In this document: in pieces, positions 1 to 6,022 of the stretch
How the letters are laid out: each line of letters begins with the position of its first letter
Numbering within the stretch: the stretch's first letter is position 1
Origin: Deltaproteobacteria bacterium
GTDB lineage: Bacteria; Desulfobacterota; Binatia; UBA12015
Direction: 5' to 3'
DNA: 8,379 bases
Assembly (NCBI GenBank): GCA_003447545.1
Contig: DLYX01000340.1
Span: 1-8,379 of the forward strand
The notes under the pieces: generated by a model
The model's database searches: none
Seen by the model: the letters and a program-made list of their open reading frames with translations, nothing else
Told to the model about the DNA's origin: nothing
Translations under genes and position numbers: made by a program

Positions 1-1225
1 AATCCGTGTCGGCGCGACCGGCGAGGTGCAGCGACATCAGAATGACTGCTGAATCATCCACGTCCGGGTAGAAATCGTTGGCGTACTCAAAGGCCCAACC
101 CGCCGCGGGCAGATCGGGCCTTTTCACCGCCCAATCCCCCTCCCGTCGGATCTGTGCCTTTTCAAGCCAGCGCACCGCCGAAGTGACCGCCTCCGAGTCG
201 GGACTTTCGCCCGCGTCAAGCAATCCCCGCACGATCAATGCGGTATCCCAGGTGGGCGAAACACAGGGCTGGAAAAGCAGATGTCCGTCTCGTTCCACGA
301 GAAAATCATCGATGGCCTCAAGACCCGCGACGACCGCCGGGTGATTTGCGGCGCATCCCATGGCCCGCAGCGCGAGGACCGAGTTGATCATGGCCGGCTG
401 AATCCCGGCCCAACCTCCGTTGCAATCCTGGCGCTCCAGAACCCAATGCAGGGCCCGCTCCAGCCCGGCTCGACGCCACGAGGTCGGCAGGCGGTCGAGC
501 AAGCGGAAAACCTTGTCTGCCTGCACGAAAAAATTCTTCCACGAAATTGTCTCTTCCGCCGGTGGAAACGAAAAATCGTCAGCTACTTCGGAGCCAACCC
601 ATAATTCCGCGCAGCCTTGCTCGGCCGGGATCACGACACGGGGACGGTGTTGGCCGAGAATGAGCAAGGGCACCACCGTCGAACGCGCCCAGCTCGACAT
701 ATTGTAAATCGAGAACCGAAACCGATCCGGCAAGAGCATGATCTCGGGCGGGAGAGCGGGCACACCCTCCCATGGGAATTGGCCGAAGAAAGCCAGAAAG
801 AAGCGTGTGAAGACCTGAGCCTGCGCAAGCCCCCCTTGTCCGTGGATGAACTCGCACGCCCGCCGCAGAGGTTCATCCTCGGGGGAATACCCCAGAAGCT
901 TCAGGGCAAAATAGGCCTCGATGCTGGCCGATAGGTGTCCGGGGCCACCGTGGAAAAGCGGCCAACCGCCGTCGGCCCCCTGCGTGGCAAGCAAATGAAG
1001 GCCGAGACGTTTTTCCTCGGCTGGCTTCTCTCTGCCGTGCAGGCGGTTGAAGAAGATATATTGCGCATCCATCGTCGCATTGGCTTCCATCGAAAAATGC
1101 CAATGCCCCTCGACGGCCTGCCGGCGCAGCAAGAATTCTCGAGACTTTTCCACCGCCTCGCGCGCCCGAGCGAGAAGCCCCGGCGAAATTTTTGCCTGTG
1201 AATGTCCTGCAACCGCAAACGCCAT
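1..1225 (-). CDS. shc: Squalene-hopene cyclase, partial (C-terminus outside window)
   Basis: The reverse strand reads open from ATG at 1225 to the window edge, giving 408 residues with no stop. I recognise a class II triterpene cyclase, which folds squalene into hopene/diplopterol at the membrane, the first committed step of hopanoid synthesis. Visible landmarks in family order are: a first QW-type repeat (ATQGADGGW, about 80-88), a helix with IEAYFALKLLGYSPEDEPL (about 102-120), VFTRFFLAF (138-146), PPEIMLLP (159-166), SSWARSTVV (177-185), a second QW-type repeat (ERQDCNGGWAGIQP, 264-277), SPTWDTAL (323-330), GDWAVKRPDL (363-372) and the catalytic acid motif DVDDSA (388-393). The usual form is DVDDTA, so Ser replaces Thr next to the catalytic Asp. 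About 220-250 residues should lie beyond the edge. The ATG follows a G-rich tract (GGCGGGGGGG, 3 bases upstream); an in-frame GTG at 1240 is a less likely start. A strong promoter with twin palindromes lies upstream. Hopene synthesis rather than another polycyclic product is inferred from overall similarity. Confidence 0.95.
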   Translation of the reverse strand, partial: MAFAVAGHSQAKISPGLLARAREAVEKSREFLLRRQAVEGHWHFSMEANATMDAQYIFFNRLHGREKPAEEKRLGLHLLATQGADGGWPLFHGGPGHLSASIEAYFALKLLGYSPEDEPLRRACEFIHGQGGLAQAQVFTRFFLAFFGQFPWEGVPALPPEIMLLPDRFRFSIYNMSSWARSTVVPLLILGQHRPRVVIPAEQGCAELWVGSEVADDFSFPPAEETISWKNFFVQADKVFRLLDRLPTSWRRAGLERALHWVLERQDCNGGWAGIQPAMINSVLALRAMGCAANHPAVVAGLEAIDDFLVERDGHLLFQPCVSPTWDTALIVRGLLDAGESPDSEAVTSAVRWLEKAQIRREGDWAVKRPDLPAAGWAFEYANDFYPDVDDSAVILMSLHLAGRADTD

Positions 1226-1254
1226 GATCCCCCCCGCCACGAACCGAGGCGCTG

Positions 1255-1274
1255 CCCCGACCGATCGGTCAGGA
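1255..1274. promoter_or_regulatory. Palindromic operator A (copy 1 of a 20-bp repeat)
   Basis: The sequence CCCCGACCGATCGGTCAGGA contains the perfect 12-bp palindrome GACCGATCGGTC (1259-1270). It lies at or just downstream of the predicted transcription start of the cyclase promoter, where a bound protein would block RNA polymerase. An identical 20-bp copy lies 55 bp away at 1310-1329. Half-sites of the GACC/GGTC type are common for TetR-family repressors, so such a regulator is my best guess. No TetR-type gene is visible in the window. Confidence 0.6.
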
Positions 1275-1278
1275 AGGC

Positions 1279-1307
1279 GAATTACAGCCCACGAGAAAGC
1301 ATGTCAA
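1279..1307 (-). promoter_or_regulatory. Sigma70-type promoter of the squalene-hopene cyclase gene
   Basis: On the minus strand a perfect -35 box TTGACA (1307-1302) is followed after exactly 17 bases by TAATTC (1284-1279), an acceptable -10 box. Transcription would start near 1272 and leave a leader of about 47 bases before the cyclase ATG at 1225. The next gene upstream on the same strand ends at 1382, so the promoter serves the cyclase and anything downstream of it. It sits between two identical palindromic sites, which suggests tight control. The boxes are seen directly; activity is inferred. Confidence 0.65.
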
Positions 1308-1309
1308 AT

Positions 1310-1329
1310 CCCCGACCGATCGGTCAGGA
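1310..1329. promoter_or_regulatory. Palindromic operator B (copy 2 of a 20-bp repeat)
   Basis: This is an exact second copy of the 20-bp element at 1255-1274, with its palindrome at 1314-1325. It sits 6 bases upstream of the -35 box of the cyclase promoter. The two copies have the same orientation, and their 55-bp centre spacing is a little over five helical turns, so dimers bound at both would lie on roughly the same face of the DNA. This would allow cooperative binding or a small loop around the promoter. The bound protein is unknown. Confidence 0.6.
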
Positions 1330-1332
1330 TCA

Positions 1333-1346
1333 TCTCGGGGCCGAGA
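1333..1346. repeat. Short inverted repeat between the phosphoesterase gene and the cyclase promoter
   Basis: TCTCGG and CCGAGA form a 6-bp inverted repeat separated by two bases. It lies 36 bases downstream of the phosphoesterase stop codon and close to operator B. It could be a weak hairpin at the 3' end of the leu/phosphoesterase transcript or part of a regulatory site. No T-run follows it on either strand, so it is not a convincing intrinsic terminator. Confidence 0.25.
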
Positions 1347-1381
1347 GACGGAGCCGGCTCGAGACGAGGCTCGATCCAGAG

Positions 1382-2524
1382 CTATTCCTGGGGAATTTCC
1401 CAAGTAAAAACAGGGTTTTGCTGCCCCGGCTCGATCACGTGAAGAAGAACCTTGGGGGCATCCGCCGCGCCCAGGATATCGACCAACACAAAGCCCGTAT
1501 GCGCGTGAGCAAAAATGGTCTCCGACAAATGGGTCACCGGGCTGACTTTGGCCTCGGACCCTGCGCCACTGACGACCTGAACTTCGGCGAGCTCCCCGCC
1601 GTCAAGAATCTGCAGCGCATGATCGTGGCCGGCCGCGTAAACCGTCGGTGGGTGTTGCCGCAAAGCGCTGGAAAGATTCCGTATCATCGTCTGATAATCG
1701 GGGTCCTGGATATCCTGCAGATACAAACCCAGCGAGATAACGGCATTCTCGACCAGATCGGCGGCCATCCCTCGGCTCATACCGCCGTGAGAACTGCCCG
1801 AAGCCATCGGATGATGCGCGGCCACGAGAACGATATCATCGGCGTGAGCCTCCAGAGCCTGATCCAGCGCGGCGACAACTTCCGCAGGCGTATTTCGGCC
1901 CGGGCAGTCCGAGCGCTTTTCTTCCGGAACCCACCACCATTGCGTATCCAGCAAGATAGCGACCACCGCGCCGGCGCCTGCGGAGCCGCTCCCCGGAGCC
2001 AACTCGACCACGGCAGGGCCGGGACAACCGCCGCGCGGTCGAAACATTGCGCCAGCCTCCTCGATAAACTCCTCCTGATTATAGAGCACTGAAGCACGCG
2101 TCGGGTTCAAGCCACCCCAGTCGTGGTTCCCCGGCACGAATACTTTTTGCGCCGCGGTGGCCTCAAGTTGCTGGCGGAGAATGCCCTCGCCCCGCTCACG
2201 GTCATCATCTTCCAATCCGCTGAAATAAAGGTTGTCTCCGAGAAAAAAGACCGTCGTCCGGTCCGCGACCGCATCACCCCAAACTCGCAGGGCCTCATGG
2301 GAGGGCTCGACTTCGGCAGGGTCTCCCGTATCGCCGATCAAAATCATTCGGTAACGCAATCCCTCCGGCTTCAGAACGGCGGGATCGTCGAGCAGCGAGG
2401 CCCGGATAAAGGGCGCGCCGCTTGCCGGAAAGTTCGGGCCCGGGAGTCGCTGCTTGGCCCCGCAGGCCCCCACAAGCAAGAGAATTGAGAGCCAGAGAAA
2501 CGCGCGTATATTCGTTCGGATCAT
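1382..2524 (-). CDS. Lipoprotein metallophosphoesterase, purple acid phosphatase-like
   Basis: The product has 380 residues. The N-terminus is a lipoprotein signal: positive MIRTNIR, a hydrophobic stretch to about residue 19, and a lipobox-like VGAC with Cys21 as the probable lipidated residue. The mature enzyme would therefore be membrane-anchored outside the cytoplasm. The rest carries the full metal-ligand series of calcineurin-like phosphoesterases: GDTGD (64-68), GDNLY (96-100), GNHDW (132-136), AHHP (236-239) and GHDH (299-302). GDxG in the first motif, GDNxYF in the second and GHDHALQ followed by SGAGSE (319-324) resemble the small tartrate-resistant acid phosphatase type, which hydrolyses phosphomonoesters with a dinuclear metal centre. 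The natural substrate cannot be read from the sequence. It starts 41 bases after the leuD stop with no clear terminator between, so it may be co-transcribed with leuCD. The ribosome binding site before ATG 2524 is weak (CTCGGAT). Confidence 0.85.
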   Translation of the reverse strand: MIRTNIRAFLWLSILLLVGACGAKQRLPGPNFPASGAPFIRASLLDDPAVLKPEGLRYRMILIGDTGDPAEVEPSHEALRVWGDAVADRTTVFFLGDNLYFSGLEDDDRERGEGILRQQLEATAAQKVFVPGNHDWGGLNPTRASVLYNQEEFIEEAGAMFRPRGGCPGPAVVELAPGSGSAGAGAVVAILLDTQWWWVPEEKRSDCPGRNTPAEVVAALDQALEAHADDIVLVAAHHPMASGSSHGGMSRGMAADLVENAVISLGLYLQDIQDPDYQTMIRNLSSALRQHPPTVYAAGHDHALQILDGGELAEVQVVSGAGSEAKVSPVTHLSETIFAHAHTGFVLVDILGAADAPKVLLHVIEPGQQNPVFTWEIPQE

Positions 2525-2565
2525 ATCCGAGTCGTACTATGCACGCTTCGTCACACCAAACCGTG

Positions 2566-3210
2566 TCAGCCCGCGAACCCTCTCGTATAAGGCAATTTGG
2601 CAGCCGTCGATCGCACCTCGGGCAGGGCCGACAGCAAGGCACCGGTAGCGTCCCAATTCCCGCTGAGGAATTGTTCGCGCGCAGAAGCCGGCATCGTTCC
2701 GGAATACACGGTTTCTCCGTGCCGGACCTCATTTTTCTCAACGTCGACAGCCAACGATTGAGCAGGCTCCTGCTCGACAGCGGCCATCAGCTTTTCGATA
2801 TCGGCTGCGTCCAGAGTCAGACAGGGGATCCCGAGTGCGACACAATTCCCGAAGAAAATATCGGCAAAGGATTCGCCGACGATCGCATGAACGCCCCAGC
2901 GATGCATTGCCTGAGGCGCATGCTCTCGGGATGAACCGCAGCCGAAATTCTTGTTCACCACCGCCACCTGCGGGCCTTTGGCACGATGCTTCGGATCATT
3001 CATCGGATGTTCGACCTCGTTGCCGTCCGCATCGAAACGAACATCGTAGAAAGCGAGTTCCCCCATTCCATCAAACGTAATCGCCGTCATGAAGCGTGCC
3101 GGGATGATCCTGTCGGTATCTATATCGTTGCCGCGCAGGGGCACCGGGTGTCCTGTGACGCCAGTGACCGGACGCAATCCGGATTTCTCTGTTTCCGTCA
3201 TTGAACTCAT
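2566..3210 (-). CDS. leuD: 3-isopropylmalate dehydratase small subunit
   Basis: The product has 214 residues, close to the usual 200 or so. It is the swivel-domain subunit that joins LeuC to form isopropylmalate isomerase, which converts 2-isopropylmalate to 3-isopropylmalate in cytoplasmic leucine synthesis. Diagnostic motifs are [14 protein letters not shown] (27-40) and [12 protein letters not shown] (88-99), followed by [19 protein letters not shown] (111-129). Its ATG overlaps the leuC stop as ATGA, showing translational coupling. The Shine-Dalgarno-like GGAGG lies only one base before this first ATG but about 10 bases before an in-frame ATG at 3201 (Met4), so initiation may actually occur at Met4. 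The lipoprotein phosphatase gene follows after 41 bases. Identity is firm; only the start is uncertain. Confidence 0.95.
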   Translation of the reverse strand: MSSMTETEKSGLRPVTGVTGHPVPLRGNDIDTDRIIPARFMTAITFDGMGELAFYDVRFDADGNEVEHPMNDPKHRAKGPQVAVVNKNFGCGSSREHAPQAMHRWGVHAIVGESFADIFFGNCVALGIPCLTLDAADIEKLMAAVEQEPAQSLAVDVEKNEVRHGETVYSGTMPASAREQFLSGNWDATGALLSALPEVRSTAAKLPYTRGFAG

Positions 3211-4616
3211 CCCTCCGAAAGGACCTGCCGGACGTCGGCTACTCGACCGGAAATCGCCGCTGCTGCGACCATCGCCGGGCTCATCAAAAGAGTCCGACCG
3301 GTCGCACTGCCCTGGCGACCCTTGAAATTACGATTGCTCGAGGAAGCGCAGACCTGATCGCCCTGCAGTTTATCCGGATTCATTGCCAGACACATCGAAC
3401 ATCCGGCGAGGCGCCATTCAAACCCCGCGGCTTTGAAGATCTCGTGCAGCCCTTCGGATTCCGCCTGACGAGCCACCTCTTGCGAGCCCGGCACCACCAG
3501 AGCCTTGACGCCCGGCGCAACCTTGCCGGTCCGAGCGATCGCCGCTGCTGCCCGGAGATCTTCGATGCGACCATTCGTACAGGATCCGATGAAGGCAACA
3601 TCGATCGGCGTGCCATGGATGGCATCGCCCGAAGTCCAGTGCATGTAGTCGTAGGCGTCGACCACCACAGCCTTTTCATCTTCGGAGAAATCGTTGGCTT
3701 CGGGAATATGCTCGCCTACCCCGATCGCCTGTCCGGGGTTGATTCCCCAGGTTACGGTCGGAGAAATTTCGGCGGCATCGATCGAAACCACATCATCATA
3801 GGCGGCATCTGCATCCGAGGCGATCTCGCGCCACCACGCTACGGCCTTTTCAAAATCCTCGCCCGACGGGACGAAGCGACGCCCCTTGAGGTAGGCAAAA
3901 GTCTTTTCATCCGGATTGACGTAACCACAACGCGCGCCACCCTCGATCGACATATTGCAGACGGTCATCCGCCCTTCCATGCTCATGGCGTCAAAGACAT
4001 CGCCCGCGTATTCGTAGGCGTAGCCCACTCCATGCTTCACGCCCAGCTTCCGGATGATGTGCAAGGCCACGTCCTTGGGATAAACACCCTGGCGCAATTC
4101 ACCCTGCACTTCGATGCGGCGGGTCTTGGGGCGTTCCATCGCGAGACATTGCGTCGCCAGAATATCCCGGACCTGGCTGGTACCGATCCCGAAGGCCACG
4201 GCGCCGAAGGCCCCGTGCGTGCTCGTGTGGCTATCCCCACACGCGATTGTCATGCCCGGCTGGGTCAGACCCATTTCCGGGCCAATCACGTGAACCACGC
4301 CCTGCGCCCCGGAATCGGGACCGAAAAACTCGATGCCGTATTCTTTTGTATTGTTCTCCAGAGCAGCCATCATGGTTTCGGCCTGTCCGTGGCGAAGCGG
4401 CCTGGTCTGATCATCTGTCGGAATAATATGATCGACTGTTGCAAACGTGCGCTCCGGGAAGGCGACCGGCAAACCCGCTTCACGGATCATCGCGAAGGCT
4501 TGGGGACTGGTGACTTCATGGATCAAATGGAGTCCGACGAATAATTGCGTCTGTCCGGATTCCATTTCGCGGACGGTATGCAGATCCCATACTTTATCGA
4601 GAAGACTTCTACCCAT
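3207..4616 (-). CDS. leuC: 3-isopropylmalate dehydratase large subunit
   Basis: The product has 469 residues, nearly the same as E. coli LeuC (466). It is the 4Fe-4S aconitase-fold subunit of isopropylmalate isomerase in leucine synthesis. Seen in order: HEVTSPQAF (33-41), [13 protein letters not shown] (127-139), [14 protein letters not shown] (212-225), [14 protein letters not shown] (345-358), [11 protein letters not shown] (405-415) and [11 protein letters not shown] (426-436). The three cluster cysteines are Cys346, Cys406 and Cys409. It is the first gene of the minus-strand leuC-leuD pair and overlaps leuD by 4 bases. leuA and leuB are not in the window. Upstream is a short divergent gap shared with aat. 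The sequence just before ATG 4616 (GATAGGGC) is a poor ribosome binding site. Confidence 0.97.
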   Translation of the reverse strand: MGRSLLDKVWDLHTVREMESGQTQLFVGLHLIHEVTSPQAFAMIREAGLPVAFPERTFATVDHIIPTDDQTRPLRHGQAETMMAALENNTKEYGIEFFGPDSGAQGVVHVIGPEMGLTQPGMTIACGDSHTSTHGAFGAVAFGIGTSQVRDILATQCLAMERPKTRRIEVQGELRQGVYPKDVALHIIRKLGVKHGVGYAYEYAGDVFDAMSMEGRMTVCNMSIEGGARCGYVNPDEKTFAYLKGRRFVPSGEDFEKAVAWWREIASDADAAYDDVVSIDAAEISPTVTWGINPGQAIGVGEHIPEANDFSEDEKAVVVDAYDYMHWTSGDAIHGTPIDVAFIGSCTNGRIEDLRAAAAIARTGKVAPGVKALVVPGSQEVARQAESEGLHEIFKAAGFEWRLAGCSMCLAMNPDKLQGDQVCASSSNRNFKGRQGSATGRTLLMSPAMVAAAAISGRVADVRQVLSEG

Positions 4617-4695
4617 GCCCTATCGATAGCCATCCACCGCGAAGGGCGCAAAAAAGAGCCTTCGAGGCCAGAATCCGCTAGGATTCACCGGAGAA
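4617..4695. promoter_or_regulatory. Divergent intergenic region between leuC and aat
   Basis: These 79 bases must supply the starts of both leuC (leftward) and aat (rightward). On the minus strand TTGCGC, 17 bases and TATCGA form a weak sigma70-like match that would place the start at or next to the leuC ATG, giving little or no leader. A perfect inverted repeat GAATCC-GCTA-GGATTC occupies 4671-4686, just upstream of the aat ribosome binding site (GGAG, 4690-4693). Also on the minus strand a small GCCT-CGA-AGGC stem is followed by TCTTTTTT, resembling a weak intrinsic terminator or attenuator ahead of leuC. All of these are tentative. Confidence 0.35.
4671..4686. repeat. Inverted repeat in the leuC-aat intergenic region
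   Basis: GAATCC (4671-4676) and GGATTC (4681-4686) form a perfect 6-bp inverted repeat with a 4-base spacer GCTA. It ends 9 bases before the aat start codon at 4696. It could be a protein-binding site or a small hairpin that affects aat translation. The function is not known. Confidence 0.35.
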
Positions 4696-5322
4696 ATGAT
4701 CTCGATGGAAGATGATATCGTGGCCGTAGGGGGCTCGCTCGACGAAACGAGCCTGCTGCAGGCCTATCGGCAGGGAATCTTCCCCTGGCCCGCCGAGGGG
4801 CTGCCCCTGCTCTGGTACTGTCCCTTGGATCGAGCCATCCTGCGTTTCAAGAATCTGCATATTGGACGGAATCTGACGCGGGCCCGGAGAAAATCGAGCC
4901 TGCGCTTCACCATCGACCATGATTTCGAAAGCGTCATCAAGCAGTGCGCGGCCATCCCGCGGCCGGAGCAGGACGCCACCTGGATCAATCCCGAGATGAT
5001 CGACGCCTACCGGAGGCTGCACCATCTCGGAATGGCCCATAGCGTCGAGGCCTGGCAGGGCCAGGATCTGGTCGGCGGCCTCTACGGGGTCGATTGCGGT
5101 GGCTCATTCTCGGGCGAAAGCATGTTTCATCTGGAACCAGATGCATCGCGCCTCGCCCTTTTGTATCTGGTGGATCATCTCAAGGAACGGGGCTGCACGT
5201 GGATCGACTGTCAGGTGATGACACCTCATTTCGAGCGAATGGGTGCCGAGGAAATCCCGCGGGATTCCTTTTTACAGGAGCTCGCGACCGCTCTGGCGGC
5301 CGACCGCAAGCTCTTTCCCTAG
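4696..5322 (+). CDS. aat: Leucyl/phenylalanyl-tRNA--protein transferase
   Basis: The product has 208 residues. It transfers Leu or Phe from aminoacyl-tRNA to proteins with N-terminal Arg or Lys, marking them for ClpAP through ClpS in the bacterial N-degron pathway in the cytoplasm. Motifs of the family are clear: VGGSLDETSLLQAYRQGIFPW (11-31), FTIDHDFESVIKQCA (71-85), TWI (95-97), AYRRLHHLGMAHSVEAW (104-120), LVGGLYGVDCGGSFSGESMF (125-144) and WIDCQVMTPHFERMGAEEI (169-187). Asp171 and Gln173 of DCQ correspond to the catalytic pair of the E. coli enzyme. The N-terminus is about 20-25 residues shorter than in E. coli, as in many short homologues. GGAG lies only 2 bases before the ATG at 4696; an in-frame ATG at 4705 has 11-base spacing, so the start could be either. 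clpS and clpA are not nearby. Confidence 0.95.
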   Translation: MISMEDDIVAVGGSLDETSLLQAYRQGIFPWPAEGLPLLWYCPLDRAILRFKNLHIGRNLTRARRKSSLRFTIDHDFESVIKQCAAIPRPEQDATWINPEMIDAYRRLHHLGMAHSVEAWQGQDLVGGLYGVDCGGSFSGESMFHLEPDASRLALLYLVDHLKERGCTWIDCQVMTPHFERMGAEEIPRDSFLQELATALAADRKLFP

Positions 5323-5325
5323 CAC

Positions 5326-5350
5326 GAGAGCGAACGCAACTTTCGCTTTC
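5326..5350 (+). terminator. Stem-loop just after aat, possible terminator
   Basis: GAGAGCGAA (5326-5334) pairs with TTCGCTTTC (5342-5350) over nine positions with one G-T wobble, leaving a 7-base loop. It begins 3 bases after the aat stop codon. The following bases (GCCCTTTG) are not a true T-run, so termination would be weak or the hairpin may instead protect the 3' end. It separates aat from the PadR-like gene. Confidence 0.4.
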
Positions 5351-5423
5351 GCCCTTTGTCCGGCAGCACCACGCGTAACGATACAAACTCGTTGTCGAGG
5401 CGAATCAAGTCCACTCTCTCGGC

Positions 5424-5921
5424 ATGATGATTCGCTATGCCACCTTGGCCGCCCTGGAAAACGATCCGCGCAGTATTGCCGAGATCTACCGAGCGGTAGC
5501 TCCGCTGATTGCGCTTTTCCGCCCGCTGGCAGCAGGCCAGATCCGCAACACTCTCTGCCGGCTGAAAGTCGAAGGCCTGGCGATGGAGTTGCTCCAAAGC
5601 AATGAGCACCGGCCGGGTCTGATCATAACGCCGGCGGGTCGGCGCGCGCTCGACAAATGGCTCCGACTGCCTCCAGCGCGTGCCCGGGCGCTGGATGTTC
5701 GCCGGGCACGAGTGCTCTGCGCTACCGAACAGCCGACAGCCCATACCCTTGGAATTATTTGCCGGAACGACGTCGCGCACCTCCGACACCGGAAACGCCT
5801 TCTGCTATCGCGGCGACCAGAAAAACCCCAACACACAGCGCCCATCTGGCTCTGGCAGATGGCCATCGCGGAGATCGAGATTGAACGCGACTGGCTGGAG
5901 GAGGTCGCCCCGGTTCCATGA
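5424..5921 (+). CDS. PadR-like winged-helix transcriptional regulator
   Basis: The product has 165 residues. The first 80 residues fit the PadR winged-helix domain: a first helix (IRYATLAALENDPRSIAEIYRAV), a recognition-helix region LAAGQIRNTLCRLKVEGLAMEL (35-56), and a wing ending in GLIITPAGRRALDKWL (65-80), the usual PadR 'T..G...L..WL' pattern. The C-terminal half is variable and ends in a helix IWLWQMAIAEIEIERDWLEEV (141-161), similar to the PadR dimerisation helix. PadR proteins commonly repress a neighbouring gene, so the glycosyltransferase 101 bases downstream is the natural candidate target. No better start exists: upstream in frame there is no GTG or TTG before a TAA at 5376. The ribosome binding site is poor. 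A weak inverted repeat AACGA/TCGTT (5377-5393) precedes it. Ligand and operator are unknown. Confidence 0.7.
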   Translation: MMIRYATLAALENDPRSIAEIYRAVAPLIALFRPLAAGQIRNTLCRLKVEGLAMELLQSNEHRPGLIITPAGRRALDKWLRLPPARARALDVRRARVLCATEQPTAHTLGIICRNDVAHLRHRKRLLLSRRPEKPQHTAPIWLWQMAIAEIEIERDWLEEVAPVP

Positions 5922-5972
5922 ATTCCCGCGCCCACGACTCCGTGAAAAGCCCCGAAAACGCGTCGAGATCGT

Positions 5973-5982
5973 GTGAATTCAC
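5973..5982. promoter_or_regulatory. Palindrome GTGAATTCAC upstream of the glycosyltransferase gene
   Basis: A perfect 10-bp palindrome lies 40 bases before the glycosyltransferase start, in the gap after the PadR-like gene. Its position suits an operator, possibly for the adjacent regulator, but 10-bp palindromes also arise by chance and no good promoter boxes were found beside it. Confidence 0.3.
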
Positions 5983-6022
5983 GGTTCTCTTTCCCGCGAC
6001 GTTCTGATTAAAAGGCCTTCCC

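Noticed and set aside
901..1218. Minus-strand short open frame at the cyclase N-terminus, ending at 901
   Set aside because: It is an out-of-frame shadow; the cyclase frame from ATG 1225 stays open to the window edge and carries the family motifs throughout.
1202..2092. Plus-strand open frame (296 codons) across the cyclase promoter and opposite the phosphoesterase
   Set aside because: It runs through the promoter/operator region and opposite the phosphoesterase motifs, and its product looks like random GC-rich translation.
3295..3302. GACCGGTC, resembling the half-sites of the cyclase operators
   Set aside because: It lies inside leuC coding sequence, lacks the ATCG-containing core and the flanking bases of the 20-bp repeat, and is short enough to be chance.
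3201..4544. Long plus-strand open frame (447 codons) opposite leuC
   Set aside because: It is a shadow of leuC, which has all its family motifs. The translated product is Arg/His-rich, matches no family I know, and arises from the GC-rich antisense codons.
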